The position numbers and the translations under genes are program-made. Below the pieces are notes generated by a model. The model ran no database searches and had not been told where the DNA came from. It saw only the letters and a program-made list of their open reading frames with translations. DNA of 64,000 nt from the NCBI GenBank assembly GCA_022606135.1, contig JABYQN010000006.1:310001-374000 (forward strand), given 5' to 3'. Source of the DNA: Fomes fomentarius (lineage: Eukaryota; Basidiomycota; Agaricomycetes; Polyporales; Polyporaceae). Below, piece by piece: positions 24,720 to 36,554 of the stretch (within the stretch, counting starts at the first letter, position 1; every line of letters starts with the position of its first letter).

Positions 24720-26824
24720 ATGCGTGCTGGAAAGAACCTTCCCCGTGCTAAAAGTGATGCAAGCTCACGAAACGGCACTTCCGATGGCAACAAAGGCCTC
24801 CCGGTGGCGGGAACGAGGAACAATCTCTCTTCGGAATCAGACGACGATAACGTGAGACAACAACTTGCGCTCTCTCCGTGAGTCATCGGTGGTTTCAGCT
24901 CGAGAAACCTGTCTTATTCGAGTTACGTAGTGCTAGCAGAAGGACCAGGTCTCGTTCAACCACTGCGCACAGGCAGGTGGGTCGTCGGCGGAACGGATTA
25001 ACCGTCGGCCCGGGTAGCGACAGTGATAACCGTGGCTCAGAGTTGGAGCACGACCATCTCAGGCAGACGAGGTTCGTGTGACGTGGAGGGTACGTGGTGC
25101 GGAGGTTAACTCGACGTTCCCAGCTCTACACGGAATGGTGTTCGCCGTGCCGGCACGGACTCCCCGGCGGCGACGCCCGTGAGATCTGCGAACCAGACAC
25201 CGGGCCCCGCCACCTCCTCGAGCGAGGGCGTGTCCCGACAGCCGAATGGGATGGATGTGGACTCTGAGGGGTGAGTGGAGGGTGGGTTTTGTGTTCGCGC
25301 ACTCGCTAATCTCGCTTCAGCGATGACCCGGTTCGGCGTTCTTCGGACGAGAGACCCGAACGCGGGCCTGATGCTCGTTCAAGTGACACTCGTGCGACTG
25401 AAGCTGGTGTGCTCGACGAACCATTCAAAATTGCGTTCATACCGTGCCACACGTTCCCTCCGTGTGCGGTGTGCGCTGGCATCGCTGGGCAACCTGCTCC
25501 CAAAGTGGCCGTTTCAAGCTTCATGGTAACTCGCCACAAACAACTTGCTCTTGCTCGCGAGGCCGCGCGTAACGCTCCTGTCATTCGTCCAATGGGTAAT
25601 GGTGCCAACATGAATGCCAATATTCCGCCAACCTTGCGCCCGCCTCCCCTCGCGCGACCCTCTGATCCATCTGTACGTCCGGAGTTCGTTCCGCCACCGC
25701 TCAGTCCGCCACCTATGCCCTACGACCCGCCTCCTGCGCATTCGTCCCGCCCGACAGAGAACACTCGCTCAGAAGCCTCGATTGCGCCTCGGACTGCTTA
25801 TCCTGCGAGTGTATATCCACCTCCTCCTTCGAGCTACCCTATGGAACCTTTGTTCGTCTCAGCGGGCGTTGCGCCCCAGGGCGGACGTACAGCTACGACC
25901 GTGTATCAACGAGGCGCTATGGGCCAAGTTGCTACTGCGGGCATGCATCCACCACCGAGCACGTCGGTGCAGCATGTCATACGACAGGTGACACTCTCCT
26001 CGGTGTCTGCGCACGTCCGCCACAGCCCTTACGTTCGGCCACAGCGCACCCCGCAACAGGCGCAACAGCAGCCATCGTCGTCGTCACTCAGGATCGAGGA
26101 CATACGCACGCCTCAAAACGCGAGCGGGCCGCGGCTGCGCGGGCGCGGGAAGCAACGATCGAAGAAGGTGCGCGCGAAGAGGTATAACCGCAAGAAGCGC
26201 GAGGAGTGGCCGCCTGAGGGGTGGAATCCCATCTGGGAGGAGGAACGCCCGCGGAGGTGGGAGGGATACGATCTCCCGGACGACGTCCCCACGGACAAGG
26301 TGTACGAGCACCTTCGCAGGAAGTTCGACCTCAAGTCAATGGGCCACTGCAAGTGGGAGGGATGCATCCCGACTGACGCGTCGAAGGATGGATACAAGAT
26401 GCTGAAGCGCCACGTCGAGACTGTGCACCTTGGCCTCAAGTTGGTTTGCAGACTGTGTGGCGTCCGGAAGCGCGCGGATAACCGCAGGAAGGCTACGCAT
26501 AAGCGTGGGTGCCCTGAGCGCGAGGACGGAACTATCGCCATGCCGCCTGAAGAGGGTGGTGCCAGCACTAGCACGGCTACTCAAACGAACTTTGCTGATC
26601 CGTCGCAGCAGCCAACGATTGATGCGGAGGGAGATACGCAGATGGTGGACGACATGGCTAATAACGACGATGGGGAACATGATGGCGACGAGGAGGGCTC
26701 AGGCTCGGGTGAGGAAGAAGATGAACTAGAGGAGGACGAGCTGGAGGAGGATCAATATGGCGACGAGCAAGAGGGTATCCCAGATCACGCGATGGAATCC
26801 GAGTTCGAATCCGAGGACGACTAG
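24720..26824 (+). CDS. Zinc-module family member B
   Basis: Four exons, 24720-24877, 24931-25071, 25124-25270 and 25321-26824. All three introns are phase 2 and the model gives 649 residues. It has a long disordered N-terminus rich in R/S/P, with an isolated CxxC segment (FPPCAVCAG) near residue 195. A long P/S/A-rich middle follows, then a basic patch (RGRGKQRSKKVRAKR). The family module starts at about residue 475: RRWEGYDLPDDVP lead-in, finger 1 CKWEGC with HVETVH, finger 2 CRLCG with RADN and H-x3-C. The protein ends in a ~90-residue acidic D/E tail, unlike the other members. Architecture suggests a nuclear regulator or chromatin protein, but this is inference. Confidence 0.85.
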
Positions 26825-27906
26825 ATTCCGGGCGGGATGGATACACGCTGCTCCAACGACGCTATGAAATTGTCAAATAGTCTGATGTACGAATGGTGCT
26901 GATAGCTTTTATCTATGCCTCGCTATGTAAGGAGCTGCACCCAGGACCGTCTTTGAGGCCAGGTTCCGTGCCAGCGTCTGCTCGACGTGACACGCGAAGC
27001 CCGTTACGGCGTTACTCGTGCACGTGCGCTCCACATGGGATCATGCTGACAGTACGGAACTCCACGGAGAACTCCATTTCCGGTGCCACTGGTTCGAGGA
27101 ATCGTCTCTTCCACTGGCTCCCAACATGCACTAGGACGTATAAGAACTTTTCGATCTTGACTCAAATACAGCTATGTTCTGCAGAAGTGTAACAGCATTG
27201 CCAAGATGTCACTACCCATACTTACTATAAGTACCAGCAGACCGTCCCGCAAGCTGCCGGTCTAAGCATCAGGATGATCTGGTTGTGGGGAGCGATACCC
27301 GCTATTCATGTTGACTGTGCGCAATCAGGCTAACAAGGTGTGTTATATCACAATCATATACGTAGTGCGTATGCGTTCCTCACTACTCATCACTAGCTCA
27401 CCACGCAGCGATTACCGTCTCCCGGGCTACGAGTGGAATATGAAATGGTCAGGCTATGGGCCTTGAAGTTTCTTGCGTCAGCAGTACGCCAAATGATTGT
27501 CATAATCCCCGCGAAAACAGGACACCTTTGCCTTCCGGTGGTAGCAGTGGTACTTGCTCAGCGCTCAGGGCTGGCCGGTCGACCAACGTGGCCTACGATA
27601 ACGCAGCTTCATGTATGACTAAAACCTCACACGTTTCAGTGCATTCTTGGTTTGTGGTGACTGTGCCGCTTTGGTTTGTCCCTCACGCTTTGACCAGACA
27701 CAACGCCACCGGAAACAGCTCCGCTATGGTTGCGGCTGACGCGTGTGGTGACATTGTGGCCAGTATAAATAGCCATGGTTTTTGTTGTCTCCTTCTCCAT
27801 TCATAACCAAGACTCAACAACTACTGCGAATCGTAGCCACACATCTAGTACATCTCACGCTGTCGCGCGGATCTTGCCTCGTCTTCTGCTACTTCGCTCA
27901 ACACCA
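26825..27906. other. Intergenic between members B and C
   Basis: The 3' region of B followed by the 5' region of C. No gene, repeat or RNA gene was recognised in this 1.1 kb apart from the TATA element of C. Confidence 0.5.
27764..27770 (+). promoter_or_regulatory. TATA box of zinc-module gene C
   Basis: TATAAAT lies 137 nt upstream of the ATG at 27907, just 3' of a GTGGCCAG context. Confidence 0.6.
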
Positions 27907-29470
27907 ATGGCTTCCTCATCTCAGTCCGTCGCAAACGAGAACATGCTCGTTCACGGTCACTCGAACCATCACCCCAACATCGACAACGCCCAGGCGCAAG
28001 CGTGAGTATTCCGTTTGAACTTGTGCGTATAGTAAAGGCTAACCACACCGCGCAGTCGAACTCACGGAGCACCTACAACTCCGGCTTGGAGATTCTCCGG
28101 AGGCGCAACCGCGTCGAGTGCATGCAATGATTCTCAAATGCAAGACTTTCCACAAGGAGCGATCGGCCAAGAGAGTGTTCAGGGAACATCCGGAAGGTGA
28201 GTGGCTCGCCTTGGTCCTCGACCTTTATGCGCATCTGACACACCAGTGGCAATGTCTATGATATACAGTCACCTGCAACCTCGCTCTGCAATCAAGATCG
28301 CACACCCTTCAACGGGTTCGGCTCAGGGGAGGTCCGGACTGACAGGTGCGTTCGGCGCATTTCGTCCTCCGGAAGCCACGCCTGGCCGACCTCGGGGACC
28401 TCCATATCTATGGCAGATACGTCAACCTGGAGATCCAAAGTTCTCGCGGAACCCGTTGCGCAGAGGGAAGAAATCATCGGAGGACAGTGAATCCGATGAC
28501 GACACTCCAATCAGACCCGGACGTCGTCCCACCAGAGTCAAGAGAGTGGTTACAGATGCGGCTCCTGGAGGAGCCGTATCCAACTCGGATAAGAAAGATC
28601 TAGCATCAGGACAAAGTCGATCGTTGTGAGTTGCTATCAAATTGATCGCCGCCGTACTCGCTCATACAGACTAAATACAGGTACCATCCTCCCTCCGCTC
28701 CCTCTCTTCCCTCTGCTACCTCTGCTACCTCTGCTACCTCTGTTCCATCTCTTCCTCCTACTCCCTCTCCTCGTTCTCTTCCTGTTCTTCCTTCTGCTCC
28801 TTCTCTTCCAGCTCCGGCTCCGGCTCCAGCTCCCTCTGCTCCTTCTCCTCCTTCTCCTTCTCCTCCCTCTGCTCCCTCTGCTCCCTCCTCCCACGCTCCT
28901 CCCCCTCTTCCGCGCGGTCGAAAAATCGCACGTGCCACGCCTTCGCACGACGGAATTGCGTGCACATCGGGGAACACGAATGTACGCGCGTCGGGGCCCT
29001 CACGCAGACGCGAAGATTCCGCGGCCATGAGCGTCACAAAATCGCGCACGAAAGAGAAGCTCTCTGCAGATCGCTCTGCCCGCATCCAGGAGAGAGCCGA
29101 AATATCGACTCGGAACGCCGGGGGTCGGACGAGGGCCTGGAATCGCAACACCGGCCGAGGGGATTTTCCTCCCGAGGGTTTCGAAGTGTTGCAAGTTAAA
29201 GTCGACCTCGAATCGCGGGTCTGGGACGACTACCTCGTACCCCAGTGCATCCCGCAACACGAGGTATATCCGCACATCCAAACCAAGTTTGCCCTCGGAG
29301 GCGGGGGCGTGTGCCGGTGGAAGCGATGCAAGGCGGGATACCAGACGAACTTCCGCCGACATGTCGAGTCGGTGCATCTTCTTCTCAAGTTCAAGTGCTT
29401 GAGATGTGGTGCACGGCTCCGTGCAGACCATTGGAGAGACCATAATAAACAGAAACACCGAGGCGATTGA
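27907..29470 (+). CDS. Zinc-module family member C
   Basis: Four exons, 27907-28001, 28056-28196, 28269-28625 and 28681-29470. All introns are phase 2 and the model gives 460 residues. For exon 3 the ACAG at 28265-28268 is the only acceptor tested that keeps the frame open. The N-terminus is disordered with a basic RPGRRPTRVKR patch. Exon 4 opens with an S/A/P-rich tract encoded by imperfect CCTCTGCTA-type repeats. The C-terminal module has an aberrant lead-in (VWDDYLVPQCIP) but keeps finger 1 (CRWKRC, HVESVH) and finger 2 (CLRCG, RADHWRDH, ending in H rather than C). The protein stops two residues after the last module residues (KHRGD). It is a diverged but open member of the array. Confidence 0.8.
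28685..28920 (+). repeat. Low-complexity CT-rich coding repeat in member C
   Basis: Tandem-like repeats of CCTCTGCTA and CTCCTTCTC units encode a run of P, S, A, T and L. The opposite strand is an almost pure G/A tract. This is a simple-sequence expansion inside an exon, and a likely length-variable site between strains. Confidence 0.7.
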
Positions 29471-29958
29471 TATTCAGAGCGACGAACCCGGCATGTATGA
29501 TTGTAGTCACGCAGACCCAGCTCGAGGAATATACTCGTTGCTGAGTAAATCTGTACAGCTTCGACTTCCTCCCAATCGGAGGTAAAGCATTTTTACCATA
29601 TATGGATGACCATTTGCATGGCTATATCAAGTTCCCGAGAAATCGAGGAAGATACATATATTCCGCACCAATGTCCTCCTCTAGTCTAGGGTAACTGCCT
29701 TTGTCCGTCATGAGATCTGGGGAATTCCTGAGGGGCTTCCCCACATCTTTTTGTGCTGATATGCTTGGAAGCGGTGATAAATTCATTCCTTGTACGCAAG
29801 ATTTCTCAGTAGTGATCATCTAGATTGTCCTAACCTGCACGGTATTGAAGCGAGCGCTAGTCTCTCTCACTTCAATCCTCCACCTCACTCTACGTCCGTC
29901 TATAAACTAGTTCAGATGCCCATGCTTTACTTCATCCATACTTCCCCGTACTTCCAGC
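29471..29958. other. Intergenic with a TATA-like element
   Basis: The 3' region of C. A TATAAA-containing word (CTATAAACTAG) near 29899 lies about 60 nt upstream of an ATG at 29959 and may be the promoter of the next, uncertain gene. Confidence 0.4.
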
Positions 29959-31369
29959 ATGCCAAGGAACAAGTACCGGGGTTTCGCAACTCGTTGCTAT
30001 GTGCAGCATGTCTCACGCTCAGGTGCTCAAAATGGGAGGGCGGGAGAGCGGGAGGGAGGTCAACACGGCGAGCAGTCGTGTCTACAGGTTGCAGAGTCCC
30101 CTGTTAGTATCCTACACTGCGATTATGTCTATTATCACGCAGCCTTCAGTCGTGAGTAGCAACGTTATGTGGTTTTCACTTCTTTCCCTGTCTCCTCCTT
30201 CTCGCTGTTCCTTCCTGCTCCTCCTCCATGACCGGCAACATCGTCGCTCCTCTACCCCCGCTATCCTAGACTATCCATGAGCCATATCCCGAGCGCCCTT
30301 GCTCGTCATCGCATCGTCCTCCGCCAGTCGGAACAGCTCCAAAATATCTTGTCTATTCATAACAGCCTCTTCACGCACGATCATGAATAAGGAGGGAGTG
30401 TTCATGGAAAGCTCTGTTCTGCATCCGTACGGCTCGAGTTCTGCGCCTGGAGGCCAACTTCCCAACTATTCTGCCCCTTCACTTGGCGTATCGCCCGGTC
30501 ATACGAGTGATCGACTCCAGGAATTGATCAACGAAGGACTGAGGCTGATCGACGCTATGCACCACCAGTATGACTCCTTGTAAGTGTAATTGTTCCATAC
30601 TCACCTCGACCGACTCTTAAAGACGACATTGCCTACGGCTCTAGCGCTGCGCCTGGAGGCTACCCTCCCAACTATTCTGCCGCGCCTCTTAGAGATCGTC
30701 TCCAGGAATGGATTAACGAATGGCTGAGGCTGATCAACGCTATGCACCAGTACGACTTCTCGTAAGTGTAATCGTCCCATGCCTCACCTTGTCCGGGTCT
30801 CAAAGGAAAGACGACTTTGCCCCAAGTGGTCAACCCAATCTCGTCTATCTCATAACCGGCATACAACAATGTCTCCAGGCTCTACTATCGCGTCACATGG
30901 GGATGCCCACCCCTTCTCTATCTGGCAGCGCATTCGCAATGGAGACGTCAAGGACGACTGAGGGAAGTGCTCTTGGACATATACAGTATGTGTGCTCAGC
31001 TATACCTTCGATGCCTAACTCAGTACGGCTAGGCTCGGAAACCCAGCCGAAGGGCGGCCAGAGGATATTGTTCATAACGAAGACGAACTCTTCCAGTACA
31101 TTGACTTCGAGGGCTCCTCAATGGAGTGTCAAAGGTATAAGTGAATATAGCTCAAGGTTATGTCTATCTGACCATATTCCAGGTCTGATCTCAGCTTTTC
31201 GGGCGTGGTTCGTGACGAAGCTGAACGCATCGGCGTGTAGGAAGGTGATTCATAGGCCCCGTGAGTTTCTATGGCTCGACGTGACGTTCATATCGCTCAC
31301 TAGCTTATGTTTGAACAGCGGCGGGCCTGTGCAGAACACCTCAAACACTCTACCCGAGGAGGTGTCTGA
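29959..31369 (+). pseudogene. Probable decayed zinc-module family member with a duplicated exon
   Basis: Several coding-like exons are visible but no single clean model was found. An ATG at 29959 opens a 5' exon to about 30149. A second part starts near 30337. Exons at about 30421-30582 and 30645-30762 are clear duplicates of each other (DRLQELINEGLRLIDAMH and DRLQEWINEWLRLINAMH), including the start of their introns (GTAAGTGTAATYGT). They resemble the helical second exon of members D and F. Downstream, the words IDFE (one frame) and APQWSVKG (the next frame) near 31100-31130 match the family lead-in (IDWEHTAPTWAGE in member F) but are split by a frameshift. No finger cysteines follow. The family link is inference. 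Confidence 0.4.
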
Positions 31370-32850
31370 TACGTGGCAGAGTTTCAATTGAGAGAAGACT
31401 AGGCTTTGACCTCCTTGTACTTGAATAACTTGCTTTGATATATACATTTCCTGCTCTCCTGTACCCCTTCCTTTTTGTCCGACTGTCTAGTTCGCAAGTA
31501 TCGACATCCAGCCTATATCCCAGTGCCTAGCTCGATCCGGGCATCCATAAGGGGTATTCTCGCACTGAGCGTTGCTGTCCAAGCACTGTGAGTGGCTTGA
31601 ATCTGCATCCGTTCGCCAGTGTTCATGCATTTTGATTTACCGTCCAGCAGCAAGACATGTCGAGAGCTGCCTCAAGCGTCGGCGCCGCTGAAAGTTCTTT
31701 CTCATGTCACAAGCAGTACGACTGCAAGAATGTTCGAAGTTGGACACCCTCCAGCCAGGACGTCCTGAGCTAGGGTAAACATCCACCGCGCCGATGGGGG
31801 GACATATGGCATTCCTGAAACCCTGTGGAGCGACGCGCTTTACTACACATCGGGGCGACGTTCAATCCGAACGGTCCTGGTGGGTGATTGTCCGCAAACG
31901 AACTCCAATCGTGTGTTGAGAACGCATGTCAAGACCATGTAGCTCGGTTGTCACTGGCAGGGACATGGGATCAAGTTGCGCGCTGATAACAACTGGACCA
32001 AGAAGCGCCATCTGGGGTATGCGCGCAAGACGTTGAGCATTCTGTCGCATGGATTGGTGGTGAGTTGTGTCGTTCCTAGATCTGTCTTCACTGTCGTGAC
32101 CTCCATTCTGCGTTCCACTGTGTAACTAACACGTGCACTCGAGCAACAAGTGTGCGCAGCGAGCTTCCATCATCCCTCAAACCAAATTTCTATAGTTGCG
32201 TTCCTAGTCGCGATCCCCCGAACGTTGCTTCCGACATCACAAGCTTCGCAATTCGACATGAACCGCCGCCCCACCGCGAAGTAGGCAATTCGAAAGTCAC
32301 AACAATGCGCGATCAATTTGCGTCAATGTCGTAGTTGCATCTCAGGAAGATACTTTTGGCACCGGGTTGGTGAGACGAGATGAAATACCACCCCCGTGCA
32401 GTGTATGCTGATGCTTGTGAGTGACGATTGTAGATCGTGAGTCAATGACGCGAGCACACCACACTGTAGGCTTTCATCTGCATCTAATGCCAGCGGTCCA
32501 GGTCCGAGCTTTGCGGAGTCAGCCGCACGCGTAATTGTGGATGTGCATACTATGGCGCAGCTTTGGCCATCCACTAGAGAGGCTTTGAGGCTGGCCAACC
32601 ATAACAGATACGGAAATACCAGACACCCGGGCAGCGACTAACGGCGTCGCTCGGCTGTGCTACCTTTGAAGAGGCTTTGTGGAGGAACAATAACTGAATA
32701 TCAATGCTTCCCGTGGATCGGTCCCTTAGATTCCTGTTGCGTCGTCTGGATATATAAGTCGTCCCTATGGACGACCGTGTGGTATTCTCGTCTACTCTCT
32801 TACTCCTCAGCATCACTTCTGTGAGGTCTTCGTCGTGAATAAACTCTAAT
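31370..32850. other. Intergenic between the decayed member and member D
   Basis: About 1.5 kb with only short frames on both strands and no recognisable gene. The last 100 nt hold the TATA box of D. Confidence 0.5.
32751..32758 (+). promoter_or_regulatory. TATA box of zinc-module gene D
   Basis: TATATAAG lies 93 nt upstream of the ATG at 32851. Confidence 0.65.
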
Positions 32851-33992
32851 ATGACCCGGCCGGTCGCATATATGTGAGTACTGTTCGTCTTTGACCACGC
32901 GCCGAACACTGAACACTGGACGCGCCCCAGCCTCGTCGAGGAGTCATACCCCTCCCTCTCCGACGCCATACTTGGTGTGGAAGAGCAGCTTCTCGCAAAT
33001 GAGACACGCTTTGCGGAAGATCATGCGCATATAATCGATGAAGTTGCTCCTGGGCCTGAGTACGTCGCTGCCTGACTTGACCGCTCCCTGCAGATTTACT
33101 CACCCTGGTTATATCCCAATCAGTCCGTTCGCATTGATGTCATGTCGTTCGTTTGATTCTACCGCGACTACGACCTCGTGAGTCCTGTCAGGCTTTTCTG
33201 TAATGAGCATACCCCTCAATTGCTCCTAGTTCCTCGAGTACGATTCCCAGCGCACCTGCCGCCGTGGTGGATGAGAACACGTCCTCTACTGGCGATTCCG
33301 TAGCGATATCCTCAGCTGCGGTGTCGGGACGCGCTACCTCCGGTCATCCTCTCGCACCGCTAGACACAAATCTCCCTCCATGCTCCTTCTCCTTTTCGGC
33401 TTCATCCCCTTCGATCTCGAAGAGATCTCATGATGCATTTGACAATCACTCTGCCAGCGACTACGCGGACGTTTGGGCTACAAGGAATGCGCGAACGCAG
33501 GCGATGAATATACCCGAGGATGCTAGCGAATCCACGACACGGGACGGAGATGAGGACGGCATGGAGAGCGACGATGACGACGATGGAGCAGTTGGGAACG
33601 ATGAAGGTCGTGAAGACGACGATCGTGAATCGACTGGGCGCAGCGATGCGGACGAGGCAGAAGATACGAGCGGAGCGGACAATGTCGTGGACAACGGAGA
33701 CGGCACCCTCACTACCCACAGCATCGACTGGACCACCAATCCACCGAGGTGGCATGGGCGCACGATCCCTCTAATGGACCCCAAGAATATTCCTAACTGG
33801 ATCTCCGCTAATTTCGAGCCATACTCGCGGATCACAGTGTGCGGACTGGATGGTTGCGGGGGTAGATTCGGGATGGGCGCGTTGAAGAATCATATGTACA
33901 GCATGAGCCACTTCAACTATCGGAGGAAGTGCTCGAGCTGCAAATGGTCGACGCGGGCTGACAACTTCAGCGGTAGGCACCGCTGCCAATAG
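32851..33992 (+). CDS. Zinc-module family member D
   Basis: Four exons, 32851-32873, 32931-33059, 33094-33177 and 33230-33992, all three introns in phase 2, 332 residues. Exon 2 encodes a short amphipathic helix (SLSDAILGVEEQLLANETRF) ending in APGPE, closely matched in member F. An S/A-rich stretch and a strongly acidic D/E segment follow. The C-terminal module is complete: IDWTTNPPRWHGRTIPLM lead-in, finger 1 CGLDGC with HMYSMSH, finger 2 CSSCK with TRADNFSGRHRC, ending at the last cysteine plus one residue. This is the most compact complete example of the module. Confidence 0.85.
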
Positions 33993-34920
33993 CACGTCGC
34001 GAAGATGGAGGTGACCCCCTGAACTTTCACTACAGTGGGGTCTTGACTCGGAGCACGCTGCACTGGTCGCCGCCCTGAGGCTGCCGGCGCGCGTCTTGTA
34101 ACACATTTCTTCCAGTATGATCGGGTTAGAGGTTATCGATCGTATTGCTCTATGAGCTTGCATGTAATGCCATTGCTCCCTGAATTACCATTCGCGACGC
34201 GACCTGACGCGACTGTGTGACTGAAGTCACGTGAACGCGTGTCTTAGTAAGGTGTGACCCGATGTGCGTCTTTGGTCCTTTCAACTTGGTCCTGCCAGCG
34301 CTGATCGGGGCACAGTCTGGGTGAGCAATACATGCTGAAATTCAGTGATCACTTGTGACTCGAATGTGCGTATGTCGGTGGAGAGAAGAAAGTCAGGTCT
34401 TGAATCATGACTCGTTGCAAGCCCATCGCCACTGAGCAGCGTGGTGCATACTAACAATCACCTTTCGAGCTGCAGACAAATGGACCGTTGTATATGGTGC
34501 CACAGATGGTGCCGCTCAAACTTGCCACACCTTGGCACTAGAGGTCCTTTGTAATCTCGACGGCGGCGTATGGGGCGAATGGATTTCTATTGACGTCGAC
34601 ACAGACAAACGGCCATGGTTCACAGAGTTACAGGCGCATATATAAGCACGGGTGTGCTCACGCAACCCACCGCCTCTCCACACCACATCTTGTCCTCCAT
34701 GTTATCCAGCTCACTGTATGCAAGCTTCACGCGATCGCGCGCCACTAAACCTATCGGTCAGAACAATGCGGACGTAGTCAGCCTCACGCTCGGGACAATG
34801 CGTCGACCTCGCTACAGGAACACGGACTCCGATCCGAGTGTACACACCGACACTCTCAACTGTGGTGACGGTAACTGCAACATCGATATTGGCGTTGCGG
34901 GAAGGCGAGTCATTTCGCTG
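33993..34920. other. Intergenic with orphan TATA box and leader
   Basis: TATATAAG at 34639-34646 is followed by an ATG at 34699 that opens about 75 codons (MLSSSLYASFTRSRATKP...). These run into the duplicated leader of member E. It may be the orphan promoter and first exon of another member, now placed upstream of E. Nothing else was recognised. Confidence 0.35.
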
Positions 34921-35645
34921 TTTCCTCTCATCCAATCGTCCTCTCGCTCACTCGAAGTCGCCTCGTGTCGCTCGCTCACCTCAGCTTATACCTCATAGAA
35001 CATAGAACGTTCGAGCCAAGTCTTGTCTACCAGGATGTACGACAACTTGACCGCTTCGTCCTCCGACTCGATGTTCTCCTTCTCGTTTCCGTATAACGGG
35101 TACGGATACGACGGGTGAGTCTCCTTAACTGCACTCCTTTAAGTCCGACGGTTGTGCTGACTCTCTCTGGTCTCGGTCTAGGTATGTACACCCGCAGCAG
35201 CCTTCTCACTCCCAGGCGTCCGCTCAAGTTCTGAGCGGGCCGCAGCCTCAAGAGCTGGCGGGGCTCGAGGACCTGCTTAACCCGACCTTCCAGTACGCCG
35301 ACCCCACTGTTTGGAATAACGAGTTCGTCGATTTCAACACCCCGTTGGGCCTCGGTAACATGGATATAGGCGTTGAGGGCTGGAACGATGTCCCGGCCGC
35401 GCCAGCCGCTGCGATCATGGATGAGGCGAGCCGGGCGTGGCAGGCTCAGGAGCGCATGCTCCAGGAGCTTATGGGGCCATTAACCACGGGCGGACCGTGC
35501 TCGATAGACTTCGGATTCGATATGGAGCTGTCGGCGAGTGAGCCGCCTGCCACTTCACCCTCCCGGCCTTCGTCTGCTGGCTCTGCAGCGGCGTCCTCTT
35601 CCTCTCGTGTATCCTCTTCATCTGGAGAGTCGTCTGCGTCCCGTC
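34920..35645 (+). repeat. Segmental duplicate of member A (leader to mid exon 2)
   Basis: From about 34920 (TCTCATCCAATCGTCCTCTC) to about 35645 the sequence closely matches 20545-21280, including leader, intron 1 and the first half of exon 2. A small deletion removes the second GFG motif region. Similarity stops abruptly after CGTCCCG. A's TATA element is not included. Confidence 0.8.
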
Positions 35646-35674
35646 GCCCAGAGAATCCATTTGACATCACGTAG
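35035..35674 (+). pseudogene. Zinc-module family member E, truncated copy of A
   Basis: Two exons, 35035-35114 and 35182-35674, phase 2, 190 residues. A's first ATG is TTG here, so translation would start four codons later at MYDNL. The protein follows A closely through the S-rich region, then ends in nine or so unrelated residues (RPENPFDIT) and a stop, where the duplication breaks. The whole zinc module and the basic patch are missing. If expressed, it would be a module-less fragment; more likely it is a dead partial copy. Confidence 0.75.
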
Positions 35675-36554
35675 GATGGATGGGACTATGGCATCATCAT
35701 TTCCGTCGGCCTTCGTGGAGAGTCCTCATTCTCGTCCCATCAGGTGGGGTCGCTATCATGAAAAGGAAGAGCGCCGCTGATTTCTAGCTTTCACAGGCAT
35801 ATTCTGAGTTTGCGTTCGCGCAATCACCAATGGCCTAACCGTCCACATTCATCATGAGGATTCTTCGAGGTCAAGGAGCTTGTTTATGTCCAGCGGCGCC
35901 AGTCCGGGATCCCCCAGCCATCAAAGACCCCCTTGTCACCAACGAAAACTCTGAGGATTCCTCGCTCGGAAGAAGCTACACTTCGTCAGTACATCCTCTT
36001 GTTGTAGCATCAAACAATGTCGTCTTCAATCGACGCTTGCTGTGATCGTATGTTGCCCTTCCACATTCTCGAGCTCCTGAGTAATCATACCACGCTCCGA
36101 CCTGCAGTCAACAGCTATAACTTCAACCCGGTGACATACAGTTTCGCTCGGGAGGACGAAACAATGCCGCCGTCACAAGCATTGATCCTGACGACGGTAT
36201 GGAACCGACCACTCCTTCCAGTGGCCCTTTGGCTTTGGCCGTCCACGCCTCGGACTCCACCGGAGTGGCGACGATTGCCTACATTGGAAATCACAGACTC
36301 CCGGTCCAAGTTCGACATCGCTTCACTTTTGGCTTTGTGGTCAAACAATACCTGCCCACACAATGCCTAGCCACGTCCATACAGCCGCAACCACGTTCTC
36401 GCAATGCAAAGCTCATCCCCTTACCGAGATAAATAGGCCTCCCCCGGAGCCGTTGGACTCGCCCACAACCATCTCCTCGTTTCCCCTCTTGCCTTAATAC
36501 GCACACCTGTCGTCGCAAGTCTCAAACTTCTCTCAAAGCATTCGCTGCAACAAG
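35675..36554. other. Intergenic between members E and F
   Basis: No gene recognised. A TATA-like GATAAATAGG at about 36428-36437 lies roughly 120 nt before the ATG of F and is followed by a C/T-rich leader. Confidence 0.5.
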
